Counted from the first letter of the stretch, positions 16,415 through 26,436 are shown. The stretch: 64,000 nucleotides of DNA from Nocardia sp. BMG111209 (GCF_000381925.1 NZ_KB907308.1:1364001-1428000), one strand, 5' to 3'. Notes: a model not told the origin generated them from the letters alone. A program made the numbers and translations.

Positions 16415-18623
16415 GACCTGCGGTTTTGGGGTCTTGCGCCTGATATCTGGATCGCACGATGCGCAGGATTTCGGGACCGTACTGCCGCAATTTGGCAGCG
16501 CCCAGCCCGGGGATGGCGGTCAGGGCCCGCTCGTCGAGCGGCTGCTGCTCGGCGATCGCGGTGAGCGTGTTGGCGCTGAGCACGGCGAAGGTCTTCACCG
16601 ACAGCTCCGCCGCCTTGTCGCGCCGCCAATCCTGCAATGCGCTCAGCAGCGTGGTGTCCACCTCACCCGGACAGGTCGAGCAACGTCCCAGCAAGGTATC
16701 GGTGGTGTTGAGCAGGGAACGGCCGCACACCCGGCAACCGGGCAGCCGCCGCTGCTCGCCGCGGCGATCGCCCCCGGGGCGGGCCACCAGCGACGCCGGG
16801 GAATCCTCCGGGACCAGACCGGTGAGGAAGCGGCTGCGCCGCCGGACCCGGCGGCTGCCCTCGGCGCGCGCGAGCGCCCAGGACAGTTGCAGATGTTCGC
16901 GAGCGCGGGTGACGCCGACGTACAGCAGGCGGCGCTCCTCCTCCAGCGCGGCCTCGTCGGCGACCGCACCGCCCTCACCGAAGACGTGCGCGATGGGCAG
17001 GGTGCCGTCGGCCAGGCCGACCAGGAACACCGCATCCCATTCCAGGCCCTTGGCGGCGTGCAGCGAGGCGAGGGTGACGCCCTGCACGGTGGGTGGATGC
17101 CGGGATTCGGCGCGGGTGGCCAATTCGCGCAACAGGCCGGGCAGATCCAGCTCGGGATCCGCGACGGTCAGCTCCTCGGTCAACTGCACCAGCGCCACCA
17201 GCAACGCCCAGCGTTCCCGGGCCTGCTGACCGGCCGGCTCCTCGGTGGTGAGGCCGAGCCGGGCCAGTACGGCCCGGACCAGCGTGACCAGCTGCGGGCC
17301 GCGGGCATCGGGCAGATCGTCGCGGGCCGCGGCCTGACGCAGCGCCAGCACCGCCTGCCGCACCTCGGGCCGCTGGAAGAAGCCCTCTCCCCCGCGCACC
17401 TGATAGGCGATACCCGCCTCGGTGAGCGCCTGCTCGTACGCCTCCGACTGGGCATTGATGCGGTAGAGCACCGCGATCTCGGCCGCCGGCACGCCCTGCT
17501 CGATCAGGCGGGCGATCGATCGGGCGGCGGCGGCGGCCTCGGCGGGCTCGTCGTCGAATTCGGCGAAGGTGGGCTCGGGCCCCTCGGCGCGCTGCCCGAT
17601 CAGTTGCAGCCGGGTGCCCGCGATGCGGCCGCGCGCGGCGCCGATGACGCGGTTGGCCAGCGAGACCACCTGCGGCGTGGAGCGATAGTCGCGTTCGAGG
17701 CGGATCACCGTCGCCTCCGGGAAGCGCCGGGAGAAGTCGAGCAGATAGCCCGGGGTCGCGCCGGTGAAGGAGTAGATGGTCTGGTTCGCGTCGCCGACGA
17801 CGGTCAGATCGTCGCGATCGCCGAGCCAGGCGTCGAGCACCCGCTGTTGCAGCGGGGTGACGTCCTGATATTCGTCGACGACGAAACATCGGTAGCGACC
17901 GCGGAACTCCTCCGCGACCGAGGGATAGTCCTCCAGCGCGGCGGCGGTGTGCAGCAGCAGATCGTCGAAATCCAGCAGCAGGCCGTCGGCGGTGTTCTTC
18001 AGCGTCTCGTAGCCGGCGTAGACATCGGCCACCTTCTGCGCGTCGTACGGGGTCTCGCGGCGCAGCCGGGCCACCGTGGCCGCGTAGTCCTCCGGCGCCA
18101 CCAGCGACGCCTTGGCCCACTCGATCTCGCCGGACAGGTCGCGGACGCTCTCGGCGGCCCCGCCGCCGGAGCGCAGCAGGCCGGTGCGCTGGGCGGCCTG
18201 CGCCACGATCTGGAACTTGCTGTCCAGCAATCGCCACGGCACATCGCCGACGATCTGCGGCCAGAAATACTTCAGTTGACGTAACGCTGCCGCATGGAAA
18301 GTGCGCGCTTGGACCGCGGCGGCCTCACCACCGAGACCCAGTGCGCGCAGCCGGTTGCGCAACTCGCCGGCGGCCCGCGCGGTGAAGGTGACCGCCAGCA
18401 CCTGGTCGGCCCGGACATGGCCCGAGGACACCAGATTCGCGATGCGATGGGTGATGGTTCTGGTCTTTCCGGTGCCCGCACCTGCGAGAACGCATACCGG
18501 CCCGCGTGGCGCCAGGACCGCGGCGGCCTGCTCCGGATCGAGTCCGGCGGGTAGCGGGCGGGGCGCTGGGGTGGCGGGGACCGGGGCGGGCACGGCCTCC
18601 ATCATGACAGCGACCCCCGACAC
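16407..18623 (-). CDS. uvrD2: ATP-dependent DNA helicase UvrD2
   Basis: A 738-residue superfamily 1 helicase. The Walker A motif is [13 protein letters not shown] (near residue 50), motif [15 protein letters not shown], motif [16 protein letters not shown], motif [15 protein letters not shown], motif [13 protein letters not shown]. The C-terminus has the four-cysteine motif unique to actinobacterial UvrD2 (CRVCGRSLL and CSTCPG) and then an HRDC domain (about 660-730). In mycobacteria UvrD2 is essential and unwinds DNA 3' to 5', and the Cys motif is needed for activity. The whiB7 promoter overlaps its 3' end. Several starts are possible; the outermost ATG is taken. Confidence 0.93.
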   Translation of the reverse strand: MSGVAVMMEAVPAPVPATPAPRPLPAGLDPEQAAAVLAPRGPVCVLAGAGTGKTRTITHRIANLVSSGHVRADQVLAVTFTARAAGELRNRLRALGLGGEAAAVQARTFHAAALRQLKYFWPQIVGDVPWRLLDSKFQIVAQAAQRTGLLRSGGGAAESVRDLSGEIEWAKASLVAPEDYAATVARLRRETPYDAQKVADVYAGYETLKNTADGLLLDFDDLLLHTAAALEDYPSVAEEFRGRYRCFVVDEYQDVTPLQQRVLDAWLGDRDDLTVVGDANQTIYSFTGATPGYLLDFSRRFPEATVIRLERDYRSTPQVVSLANRVIGAARGRIAGTRLQLIGQRAEGPEPTFAEFDDEPAEAAAAARSIARLIEQGVPAAEIAVLYRINAQSEAYEQALTEAGIAYQVRGGEGFFQRPEVRQAVLALRQAAARDDLPDARGPQLVTLVRAVLARLGLTTEEPAGQQARERWALLVALVQLTEELTVADPELDLPGLLRELATRAESRHPPTVQGVTLASLHAAKGLEWDAVFLVGLADGTLPIAHVFGEGGAVADEAALEEERRLLYVGVTRAREHLQLSWALARAEGSRRVRRRSRFLTGLVPEDSPASLVARPGGDRRGEQRRLPGCRVCGRSLLNTTDTLLGRCSTCPGEVDTTLLSALQDWRRDKAAELSVKTFAVLSANTLTAIAEQQPLDERALTAIPGLGAAKLRQYGPEILRIVRSRYQAQDPKTAGQK

Positions 18624-18707
18624 GACGGCGGCCCACCGGCGGCGCGACCGGCGATTGCCGCGGATCCGGCAGGATGGTCATCGAAGCCCGAGTGGAAGGG
18701 ACAACCG

Positions 18708-19199
18708 GTGGCCGCGGACGTGTCGGGGGAGAATCAGTCGATGCCCGACGATGCGAAGCAGTTGGTGCGACCGAACCGGGACCTCGTCGCCGAGTTGCTC
18801 GACCGGATGGACCTGACCTACGGGGTCGACGACGAGGGTGATCTCGTCGCGCCCTACGAGGGGTTCCGGATCTATTTCATCTTCCGTGGCACCCAGCACG
18901 AGCTGTTCGCCATGCGCACCTATTACGACCGGGTCTTCCCGCTGGAAGCCAAGCCGGTGCTGCTCGGCGCGCTGGACGCCTGGAACCGGGAGACGTTGTG
19001 GCCCAAGGCCTACACCCTCACCCAGGAGGACGGAACGGTCCGGATGGTCACCGAGTACCAGCTGATCGTGCCCAACCGGGTCGACCTCAACTTCTTCGTC
19101 AGCAATATGACCAGCTGGATGGAGGCGTCCATCCAGTTCGACGGCTGGATCGCCGACCAGCTGGGCTGGGACGGTGACCTGGACGACCCGGACGACTGA
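18708..19199 (+). CDS. YbjN-domain protein
   Basis: A 163-residue acidic protein starting at GTG 18708 (GGAAGGGA upstream). The alpha-beta core has VAELLDRMDLTYGVDDEGDL, GFRIYFIFRG and the hydrophobic pattern of YbjN/type III chaperone-like folds (VFPLEAKPVLLGALDAWNRE). YbjN proteins bind partners rather than catalyse reactions. In actinobacteria they are common and uncharacterised. It is divergent from uvrD2 and lies just upstream of the mycoredoxin gene, possibly in one operon. Confidence 0.75.
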   Translation: MAADVSGENQSMPDDAKQLVRPNRDLVAELLDRMDLTYGVDDEGDLVAPYEGFRIYFIFRGTQHELFAMRTYYDRVFPLEAKPVLLGALDAWNRETLWPKAYTLTQEDGTVRMVTEYQLIVPNRVDLNFFVSNMTSWMEASIQFDGWIADQLGWDGDLDDPDD

Positions 19200-19248
19200 A
19201 TCGGCTCGCCGGGGGAACACGATCGACGGCCGGGTTGTTGCAGGATGC

Positions 19249-19500
19249 GTGACTGCTACCGACCTGACCATGTACTCGACCACCTGGTGTGGCTACTGCC
19301 GCCGCCTCAAGACCCAGCTCGACGAGGCCGGCATCACCTACAACGTGGTCGACATCGAGGAAGATCCCGCGGCCGCCGAGTTCGTCGGCAGCGTCAACAA
19401 CGGCAACCACGTGGTACCGACCATCAAGTACCGCGACGGCTCGACCGCGACCAATCCCAGCCTCGCGCAGGTGAAGCAGGCCCTGGCCGGCATCAGCTGA
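19249..19500 (+). CDS. mrx1: Mycoredoxin (glutaredoxin-like Mrx1)
   Basis: An 83-residue glutaredoxin-fold protein starting at GTG 19249. The longer open frame adds sequence unlike the family. The active site is STTWCGYCRRLK, matching the CxYC of Mrx1; the cis-Pro region is VVPTIKYRDGS, followed by TNPSLAQVKQAL. Mrx1 reduces mycothiol mixed disulfides using mycothiol and mycothione reductase, so the host makes mycothiol. It occupies the same place as Rv3198A between uvrD2 and nudC. Confidence 0.93.
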   Translation: MTATDLTMYSTTWCGYCRRLKTQLDEAGITYNVVDIEEDPAAAEFVGSVNNGNHVVPTIKYRDGSTATNPSLAQVKQALAGIS

Positions 19501-19526
19501 TCGCGTACGCACCACGTTCACCATCC

Positions 19527-19551
19527 GAGGCGGGGCTTTCGGCCCCGCCTC
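19527..19551. terminator. Bidirectional terminator between mrx1 and nudC
   Basis: GAGGCGGGGC (19527-19536) pairs exactly with GCCCCGCCTC (19542-19551) around a TTTCG loop. It lies between the convergent mrx1 and nudC genes. Confidence 0.85.
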
Positions 19552-19566
19552 CGTTCGTGTGCCCGG

Positions 19567-20577
19567 CTACTGCGCGGCCCACGCCTCGATGATGCTGCGG
19601 GCGATCGAGATCGAGCCGGGCAGTACCAGTTTGTGTTCCTCGGCGCCGGCGCTGCTGCGGCCGGTCACCGAACCCCAGGCGCCGAGGGTCAGCGCGTGCC
19701 GGACCTCGTCGCGGGTGAACCAGTGCGCCTCGGCGATCTCGCCGTCGGAGAAGGCAAGTGGCTGTTGCGGATCGGCGACGGCGGTGAAGCCGAGCATCAG
19801 CGAGCGCGGCAGCGGCCACGGCTGGCTGCCCAGGTAGCGGATGTCGCGGACATCCACGCCGACCTCTTCGAGGATCTCCCGGGCCACGCAGCGTTCGAGC
19901 GATTCCCCGGCCTCCACGAATCCGGCCAGCAGCGAGAACATCGTCGGCGGCCAGGTGTGCTGACGGGCCAGGAGCACCCGCTCGTCACCGTCGTGCACCA
20001 GGCAGATGACCGCGGGATCGATACGCGGGAACTCCTCGTGCCCGGACTCGCTGACCCGGGACCAGCCGCCCTTCACCGCCGTGGTGACGGTACCGTCGCC
20101 CGCGCTGAAGCGAGCGCGATCGTGCCAGTTCAGCAGTGCGATGGCGGTGGTCAGCAGGCCCAGGCTGATGTCGTCGGTGGGCAGGGATTCGCCGACCGCG
20201 CGCAGATCCACCAGCTGGCCGTCGATGTCGTTGTCGCGCACCGCCCAGATGTGGCTGCCGCCGTCGACGCCGAGGAACACCGCCTCCGGAACCGGTTCGG
20301 CCGCCAGCGTGATCGCCTCGTCCAGCACCAGAGCGCCGTCGGTGAGGCGGATCTGGCCGCGGCGATTCATCCGCAACAGCCGCGCCTGGGCCCAGCCCTC
20401 CTTCAACGCCTGTTCGTCGTCACGCAGGGTCTCGGCCCGGTCGAGTGCGGAACGCGACAGCAGGGGCACATCCTTCAGCTGAAATCCAGACACCCGTCGA
20501 GCGTACTGCGCATCGGCCACCGGACCGGCGGCGGTGAGCGGAGGTTCGGCGGTCACGGACATTCCGGGCTCAGCCAT
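19567..20577 (-). CDS. nudC: NAD(H) pyrophosphatase / NAD-cap hydrolase NudC
   Basis: A 336-residue Nudix hydrolase. The Nudix box reads GFVEAGESLERCVAREILEE and is intact. The downstream NudC signature SQPWPLPRSLMLGF has Leu where the usual motif is SQPWPFP. The central region where E. coli NudC has a four-Cys zinc ribbon reads RFSAGDGTVTTAVKGGWSRV, with no zinc cysteines. Mycobacterial NudC has also lost these. The enzyme splits NADH into NMNH and AMP and can remove NAD caps from RNA. Its ATG overlaps the stop of the upstream channel gene by 8 bases (ATGGCTGA), so the two are coupled. Confidence 0.92.
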   Translation of the reverse strand: MAEPGMSVTAEPPLTAAGPVADAQYARRVSGFQLKDVPLLSRSALDRAETLRDDEQALKEGWAQARLLRMNRRGQIRLTDGALVLDEAITLAAEPVPEAVFLGVDGGSHIWAVRDNDIDGQLVDLRAVGESLPTDDISLGLLTTAIALLNWHDRARFSAGDGTVTTAVKGGWSRVSESGHEEFPRIDPAVICLVHDGDERVLLARQHTWPPTMFSLLAGFVEAGESLERCVAREILEEVGVDVRDIRYLGSQPWPLPRSLMLGFTAVADPQQPLAFSDGEIAEAHWFTRDEVRHALTLGAWGSVTGRSSAGAEEHKLVLPGSISIARSIIEAWAAQ

Positions 20578-21640
20578 GGGCCCGCCGGAGATAGAGCAAC
20601 TTGTCGCCGGCCTCGAGCGCGTCGACCCGCGAATCGCCGACCTCGATGAGGGTGCCCGCGCGGTCCACCCCCAGCACGATGTCGCCGAGGTGCCGCGGTG
20701 ACACCCCCACCTCGCCGGGCTCGATATCGCGCTCGGTCACGGTCAGACCCTCCTCCGGCGTCAGCAGGTTCTCGATCATGTCGACCACGTTGGGTGCGTT
20801 GGTGGCGATGCCGAGCAACCGGCCCGCGGTCTCGGAGGAGACCACCACCGAGTCGGCGCCCGACTGCTTCAGCAGGTGGGTGTTCTCGGACTCCCGGATC
20901 GAGGCGACGATCTTGGCGGTCGGATTGAGCTCGCGTGCGGTCAGGGTCACCATCACCGCGCTGTCGTCGCGGTTCACCGCCACCACCACCGCCGCCGCGC
21001 GCTGCACGCCGGCCAGCCGCAGCACATCGGCCTGGGTGGCCGAGCCGTGCACGGTGACCAGCCCGGCATTCGCCGCGGCCTTCAACATGATCGGATCGGT
21101 GTCGACGACGACGATCTGCGCGGGCTGCACCCGATCGCCGAGCATCGCGTCGACGGCGGTGCGCCCCTTCGTCCCGTATCCCACGACCACGGTGTGGTTT
21201 CGCACCTTGCGCCTCCAACGCTGAATCTTGAACGCCTGCCGGGACCGTTCGGTGAGCACCTGCAGGGTGGTACCGACCAGCACGATCAGGAACAGCACGC
21301 GCAGCGGCGTGATGATCACGATGTTGATAAGCCGCGCCACCGGGGTGATCGGGGTGATGTCGCCGTAGCCGGTGGTCGACAGCGAGACCGTCGCGTAGTA
21401 GGCCGAATCCAGCAGCGACAGTTCGGTGCCCTTCACATCGTGATACCCGCCACGTCCGAAATAGACGACCAGCGTGGACGCGACCAGCATGAGCACCGCC
21501 GCCGCGACCCGCCGGGTCAGGGCGGCCCAGGGACTGGCCTCCATCTCGGGGATCCGCAACACCCCCACCAGGGCGTAGTCGGGCCGGTCGGTCAGTCGCG
21601 GCAGCCCGCGCGACGGCTTCTCACCGAACACCGGATCCAC
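20570..21640 (-). CDS. Potassium channel with RCK/TrkA domains (Rv3200c-like)
   Basis: A protein of about 356 residues. The start is placed at GTG 21640; the frame is open to 21700, but the extension is arginine-rich and lacks support. It is a two-membrane-span channel: a first helix (AAAVLMLVASTLVVYFG), a pore loop with the K+ filter TTGYGD (near residue 89), a second helix (LINIVIITPLRVLFLIVLVG), then an RCK N-domain with a Rossmann motif (HTVVVGYGTKGRTAVDAML) and an RCK C-domain (about 270-355). It probably conducts K+ under ligand or nucleotide control. It is divergent from the DoxX gene and coupled to nudC. Confidence 0.9.
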   Translation of the reverse strand: MDPVFGEKPSRGLPRLTDRPDYALVGVLRIPEMEASPWAALTRRVAAAVLMLVASTLVVYFGRGGYHDVKGTELSLLDSAYYATVSLSTTGYGDITPITPVARLINIVIITPLRVLFLIVLVGTTLQVLTERSRQAFKIQRWRRKVRNHTVVVGYGTKGRTAVDAMLGDRVQPAQIVVVDTDPIMLKAAANAGLVTVHGSATQADVLRLAGVQRAAAVVVAVNRDDSAVMVTLTARELNPTAKIVASIRESENTHLLKQSGADSVVVSSETAGRLLGIATNAPNVVDMIENLLTPEEGLTVTERDIEPGEVGVSPRHLGDIVLGVDRAGTLIEVGDSRVDALEAGDKLLYLRRAHG

Positions 21641-21720
21641 CGATCGTCTGCGGCACGAAGCAGATGGTACCGGCGTCCGCCGCACTCGACGCCGGGGCAC
21701 ACGCGTGGAATGCTGCCCTC

Positions 21721-22092
21721 ATGGCCGATCGCCGAGTACGACTTCTCAGCAGCATGCTGTTCGGCATGGGCGTGCTGCATTTCGCCGCGCCGAAGCCGTT
21801 CGATTCCATCGTGCCGCCGCAATTGCCCGGTCGCGCACGCACCTACACATACGCCTCCGGCGTCGCCGAACTCGGCGTCGCGACCGCGCTCGCGGTGCCG
21901 CGCACTCGCCGGCTCGGCGGCACGCTGGCGGCATTGTTGTTCGTCGCGGTCTTTCCGGCGAATATCCAGTTCACCGTCGATTCCCTGCGAAATCCCAAGA
22001 CTTCCAAGCTGGTTCGGATCGCATCGATCGCACGGCTGCCGCTGCAGATACCGATGATCCGGACCGCGTTGCGGATACGCGCCGCGGCGTAG
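21721..22092 (+). CDS. DoxX-like small membrane protein
   Basis: A 123-residue protein from the ATG at 21721. The segments VRLLSSMLFGMGVLHFAAPKPFDSIVP (written here as LLSSMLFGMGVLHFAAPK and PFDSIVPPQLPG) and GGTLAALLFVAVFPANIQF match the DoxX-like family of four-helix membrane proteins. The conserved motif HFAAPKPFDSIVPPQLPG marks a subgroup of unknown function common in Nocardia and Rhodococcus. It is 80 bp from the divergent channel gene. No catalytic role can be assigned. Confidence 0.75.
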   Translation: MADRRVRLLSSMLFGMGVLHFAAPKPFDSIVPPQLPGRARTYTYASGVAELGVATALAVPRTRRLGGTLAALLFVAVFPANIQFTVDSLRNPKTSKLVRIASIARLPLQIPMIRTALRIRAAA

Positions 22093-22163
22093 CGCTCGAC
22101 TTTCGTTGCGACGGAGCGGGCAACACCGTAGTGTCTCGGCCTGGATATCAGGGAGGCTGGTCG

Positions 22164-22577
22164 ATGAAGGTTCTGCCGCAGGTGGATTCCCCGCTGTTGG
22201 TTCGCACTGATTTCTCCGACGAGACGGCGTGGCAGGCGCTGCTGGCGGTGGTCGCCACCGCGTCGGTGACCGGTGCGCGCGCGAACACCCACATCGTGGA
22301 CGACGCGGCGTACACCGATCTCACCGCGGCCCAGGTCGTCGAGCAAGCGCCCGCCGGGCCGCTGGGCGAGCTGCTGATCGTCGCCGACAAGACGGCCGTC
22401 ACCGCGCCGGATATGCCGCTGCTGGTGATCTACCGGCCGGGCACCCCGGATCACGAGGGGCTGCGCGTGGTGGCGGCGCAACTGGGCGCGGTGGAGAACG
22501 CGCTCACCGGTTCCGTGCGGGAATGGGACGAGATCGCCGACGCGGCCGACGACGAGGGCGTCTTCCGGGGGTTCTGA
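22164..22577 (+). CDS. DUF6924-like hypothetical protein
   Basis: A 137-residue acidic protein from the ATG at 22164, with GGGAGG (22151-22156) seven bases upstream. It begins VLPQVDSPLLVRTDFSDE and contains DLTAAQVVEQAP, LLIVADKTAV and the ending SVREWDEIADAADDEGVFRGF (as SVREWDEIADAADDEGVF). This matches the actinobacterial DUF6924 group, which has no known activity. It is convergent with adnB. Confidence 0.65.
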   Translation: MKVLPQVDSPLLVRTDFSDETAWQALLAVVATASVTGARANTHIVDDAAYTDLTAAQVVEQAPAGPLGELLIVADKTAVTAPDMPLLVIYRPGTPDHEGLRVVAAQLGAVENALTGSVREWDEIADAADDEGVFRGF

Positions 22578-22602
22578 GCGATCGCGGCGATTGTGCCGCG
22601 GC

Positions 22603-25600
22603 TCAATCCGATTCGTCGTCCGGCGCGGCGGCCCAGCTCGGGGCGGAGCTCTCGATGAGGCGGGCCAGTTCCTCCGGTCCGGGCAGGTGGCGCGGGGCGA
22701 TGGTGCGACCGGTCCGGACGTAGTGGAAGGCCGCGCCGATGCGGGTGAGCAGTTCGGCTTCGGGGGCGCCGGTGCGGGCGGACATCAGCCGTGCCCACGC
22801 CAGGCGATAGACCGCGAGCTGCATCGCGACCGCGGCTTCCTCGGCGCGGGTGGGCTCGCTGCCGGTCTTCCAGTCCACCACCAGCCAGCGGCCGCCGGAT
22901 TCGGCGAACACCGCGTCCATCCGGCCGCGCAACAGGGTTCCGGCGATCGAGGTCTCGAACGCGATCTCGACCTCCACCGGATTGCGGTCGGCCCAGTCGG
23001 AGGACAGGAACGCCTCCTGCAGGCGTACCAGTTCCGCGTCGGCGCCGTCGCCGTCGGCGGCGCCGGGCAGCGCGTCGAGATCCATCAGCTGGGTCGCGCC
23101 GAACCACTGTTGCAACCAGGCGTGGAACGCGGTGCCGCGGCGCGCGAACGGACTCGGCGGATACGGCAGCGGACGGCGCAGGCGCGCGGCCAGTTTCGCC
23201 GGATCGTCCCGCATCTCCACCAGGGCGGTCGCCGGAAGTTGGGCGGGCAGTTCCACTTCCGTCTCCCCCGACGCGGCGGCGAGATGTTCGGCCAGCAGCG
23301 CGTCGACGTCGGTGGCCCAGCCGTCGGGGTCGTCGTCGACGTCCGCGATGTCGTCCAGGAAGCGGTGCCCCGCGGGATCCGGTTCCGGCGGAACGGGATT
23401 CGCGGCGGCGGGGGTGTCGGGTTCCAGGTCGGCGAACAGGTCGAGTTGCCGGGGCCGATCCGTCGGCGGCGCGGTGGGGGCCGGTGGTGACGCCGCGGCG
23501 GGCTCGGGGGCGACGGATCCGGTCAGGGCCGCGCGGACCAGGGCCGCGCCGGATTCGACTGCGGCGCGGCGCTTTCCGAGCGGGTCGCGGGGCCAGGCGG
23601 CGCTGGCCGGATTGTCGGTGAAGGGGTTGACCGCGTCGGCGGCGGGCGGGTCGGACCAGAGGTCGACGCGGACGGCGGCCGCGGACGGGGAACCGGGGAC
23701 CTCGGTGGCGTGCTTCAGCTCCAGCAGGAAGTCCGAGGGGCCCTTCGGCGTGGCGCCGGTCTCGGCCCAGTGGTGCGCGGAAACGAACAGGGCGCGTTCG
23801 GTTCTGGTGAGGGCGACGTAGAACAGGCGGCGTTCCTCGTCGACGCGACGCCGATGCAGGGCGTCCTTGTGCTGGTCGAGCGCGCGTTGCAGATCGGTAC
23901 GGTCGTACAGATTCTCCAGGTCGAGGACGGGGACACCCTCGCGCGCCGCGGCGTCGGGGCCGTCCGGATCGCGTTGCCGGTCGCCGCGCAGTGCGGTCGG
24001 CAGTTCGGCCAGCGCGCCGAGCCAGGTGGCGGCCGCGTTGCCGGACGGGAAGACGCCGCGCGCCACGTGCGGCACCGCCACCACCTCCCATTCCAGGCCC
24101 TTGGCGGCGTGCACGGTGAGCACCTGCACACGGTCGCGGGCGACCTCGACCTCGCCGGGCTCCAAACCGTTCTCGACCTCCTCGGCGGCGGTGAGGAAGG
24201 CCAGCAGGCCGGGCAGGTTGGCGCGATGGTCACCGGCGTATCCGGCGACCACCTCGGCGAAGGCGTCCAGATGTTCGCGGCCCGCGCCGCCACCGGCCGC
24301 CGCGCGGCGGGCCTGGGTCTCCACCCCGACGCCGATGGTGCGCTCGACATCGGCGACCAGTTCCGGCAGGGACTGGCCGCTGCGCTCCCGCAGGGCCGCC
24401 AGTTCCCGGCCGAGGGCGGCGATCCGCTCGTGGCCGGATTCCGAATAGTGTTCCGGCGGACCGGGATCGGCGATCGCGTCGGCGAGGCCCGCCTGTTCGG
24501 CCGGCTCCGGGGCGACCGCGCGCAGCGCCTCGGCGAGGGCGGTGGGGTCGGCGATGGTGGCGGCCTGTTCCGCGGGCCTGCGGATGGACAGTTCCCGGGC
24601 ACGCCCGGCGAGCGCGGCCAGATCGGTGACGCCGATCCGCCAGCGAGCGCCGGTGAGTACGCGCATCGCCGCGCCACCGGCGCCGGGATCGGCGATCAGG
24701 CGCAGGGTGGCGACCACGTCGGCCACCTCCGGGGTGGCGAGCAGGCCGCCGAGGCCGACGATCTCCACCGGCAGGCCGCGCTCGCGCAGGGCCTCTGCCA
24801 AGGAGGTGGCATCGGCGTTGCGGCGCACCAGCACTGCCGAGGTCGGGGGCGGCAGTCCGGCGTCGGCGTGCGACTCCCATTCGGCGGCGATCCGTTCGGC
24901 CACCCAATCCCGTTCCTCCGCAACGGTTTCGGTCAGCGCTAGAGCGACGATACCCGGTGTCGCATCGGGCCTGGGCCGCAGCGCGTCCACCGCGACCCCG
25001 CTGTCGCGCAGCGGATCCGCCACCAGATTCGCCAGGTCCAGCGCCTCCGGCGGATTGCGCCAGCTGGTCAGCAGCGGCAGGATCGGCGCGGGAACCCCCG
25101 GCGCGGTGGGGAAATCGGTGGTGAAGCGTGGCAGGTTGGCCGCCGACGCACCGCGCCAGCCGTAGATCGACTGCATCGGATCGCCGACCGCGGTCACCGC
25201 CAGCCGGTGTCGTGCCTCATCGGCTTCGGCGAATCCGGCTGGGGCAGTGACGGTATCGCCGACCCGGACGACGATCCCACCCGGATCTCCGGCCGAGGCG
25301 GTGTCGGCCCCCGCAGCATCGGTGGCGCCAATGATGGGCGAGGCACCACCAGCCGAAGCTGTGACGGCCGCCGGGTCACCGGCCGGGCCGGTGGTGGCCG
25401 TGGTGTCGGCGGGTGGGGTGGTTCCGGGTGTCGCATCGTCGGCTGGAGCGGGGGCATCGAGGGGTGGTGGGGTGGCGGGGTCGGGGCCGCGGGCGGCGTC
25501 GAGGTCGCCGAACAGGGCGGCGAGCAGGATGCGCTGGGCGTGGCCGGTGTCCTGGTATTCGTCGAGCAGGACCAGGCGGAAGCGGGTGCGTTCGGCGTGG

Positions 25601-26436
25601 CCGACCTCCTGGTGTTCGGCGGCCAGGCGGGCGGCCAGTGACATCTGGGAGCCGAAATCCAGTGCGCCACGGCGGCGTAACTCCTCGGTGAGGCGTTGTA
25701 CCAAGGGCAGCAGGGCCACTCGCTCGTGTTGCGCCTCGAGGATGTTCATCAGTTCCTTGCTGGGGCCGCCGCGCTGGCGGGGGCCCCTCGGCAGGGTGAG
25801 GACGAGTTTCTCGAGTTCGGCGTGCGCCTCGACGAGTTGCTGCGGTTCCACCAGATGTTCGGCCAGCTGACCCGACAACGCGAGCACCGCCTCGGTGACC
25901 GAGACCGGGGTGCGGTCGGTGTCGAGGTCGCCGTCCCAGGTGGTGACGACCCGATGCGCGAGTTGCCACAGCTGGGTTTCGGTGAGCAGCGTCGAGGACG
26001 GTTCCACCGGCATCAGCAGGCCGTGTTCGGACAGCAGGCGGCCGGCGTAGGAGTGGTAGGTGCTGATCTCCGGTTCGGAGCCGGTCAGCAGGGAGCGGAG
26101 CCTGCCGTCGGGATCGATGTCGCGCAGCAGGGGCGCGCCGGCCAGCCTCGACAGCCGGGTGCGGATGCGAGTGGTCAACTGCTGCGCGGCTTTCCGGGTG
26201 AAGGTGAGGCCGAGCACCTGATCCGGCACGACGATGCCGTTGGCCACCATCCACACCACCCGGGCGGCCATCGTCTCGGTCTTGCCCGCGCCGGCGCCCG
26301 CGACCACGAGGGTCGGACCGGGTGGCGCGGCGATCACGGCGGCCTGTTCATCGGTCGGCGGCGGCAGGCCGAGGGCATCGGCCAGCTGACGAGGGGTGAT
26401 GCGGCGCCGACCGGATCGTTCGCCGTGGTCACTCAC
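22603..26436 (-). CDS. adnB: AdnB, helicase-nuclease subunit of the AdnAB DNA-end resection complex
   Basis: A 1277-residue protein, longer than the mycobacterial homologue. The N-terminal UvrD-like motor has Walker A VVAGAGAGKTETM (near residue 50), motif II LLDEYQDTGHAQ (near 292) and motif III GDPMQSIYGWRGAS (near 420). The C-terminal RecB-like nuclease has WLVVDWKTG and QLAVYRLAW. Residues about 305-405, between motifs II and III, are an Ala/Pro/Thr/Gly-rich insertion that separates the Walker B motif from motif III. AdnB is the main translocating motor of AdnAB, which resects double-strand breaks for recombination. GTG 26436 overlaps the adnA stop by four bases (GTGA). Confidence 0.93.
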   Translation of the reverse strand: MSDHGERSGRRRITPRQLADALGLPPPTDEQAAVIAAPPGPTLVVAGAGAGKTETMAARVVWMVANGIVVPDQVLGLTFTRKAAQQLTTRIRTRLSRLAGAPLLRDIDPDGRLRSLLTGSEPEISTYHSYAGRLLSEHGLLMPVEPSSTLLTETQLWQLAHRVVTTWDGDLDTDRTPVSVTEAVLALSGQLAEHLVEPQQLVEAHAELEKLVLTLPRGPRQRGGPSKELMNILEAQHERVALLPLVQRLTEELRRRGALDFGSQMSLAARLAAEHQEVGHAERTRFRLVLLDEYQDTGHAQRILLAALFGDLDAARGPDPATPPPLDAPAPADDATPGTTPPADTTATTGPAGDPAAVTASAGGASPIIGATDAAGADTASAGDPGGIVVRVGDTVTAPAGFAEADEARHRLAVTAVGDPMQSIYGWRGASAANLPRFTTDFPTAPGVPAPILPLLTSWRNPPEALDLANLVADPLRDSGVAVDALRPRPDATPGIVALALTETVAEERDWVAERIAAEWESHADAGLPPPTSAVLVRRNADATSLAEALRERGLPVEIVGLGGLLATPEVADVVATLRLIADPGAGGAAMRVLTGARWRIGVTDLAALAGRARELSIRRPAEQAATIADPTALAEALRAVAPEPAEQAGLADAIADPGPPEHYSESGHERIAALGRELAALRERSGQSLPELVADVERTIGVGVETQARRAAAGGGAGREHLDAFAEVVAGYAGDHRANLPGLLAFLTAAEEVENGLEPGEVEVARDRVQVLTVHAAKGLEWEVVAVPHVARGVFPSGNAAATWLGALAELPTALRGDRQRDPDGPDAAAREGVPVLDLENLYDRTDLQRALDQHKDALHRRRVDEERRLFYVALTRTERALFVSAHHWAETGATPKGPSDFLLELKHATEVPGSPSAAAVRVDLWSDPPAADAVNPFTDNPASAAWPRDPLGKRRAAVESGAALVRAALTGSVAPEPAAASPPAPTAPPTDRPRQLDLFADLEPDTPAAANPVPPEPDPAGHRFLDDIADVDDDPDGWATDVDALLAEHLAAASGETEVELPAQLPATALVEMRDDPAKLAARLRRPLPYPPSPFARRGTAFHAWLQQWFGATQLMDLDALPGAADGDGADAELVRLQEAFLSSDWADRNPVEVEIAFETSIAGTLLRGRMDAVFAESGGRWLVVDWKTGSEPTRAEEAAVAMQLAVYRLAWARLMSARTGAPEAELLTRIGAAFHYVRTGRTIAPRHLPGPEELARLIESSAPSWAAAPDDESD

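Noticed and set aside
25230..25530. Frameshift or assembly error in adnB
   Set aside because: The inserted stretch is low complexity but stays in frame, with both flanking helicase motifs intact in the same frame, so an in-frame insertion is more likely.
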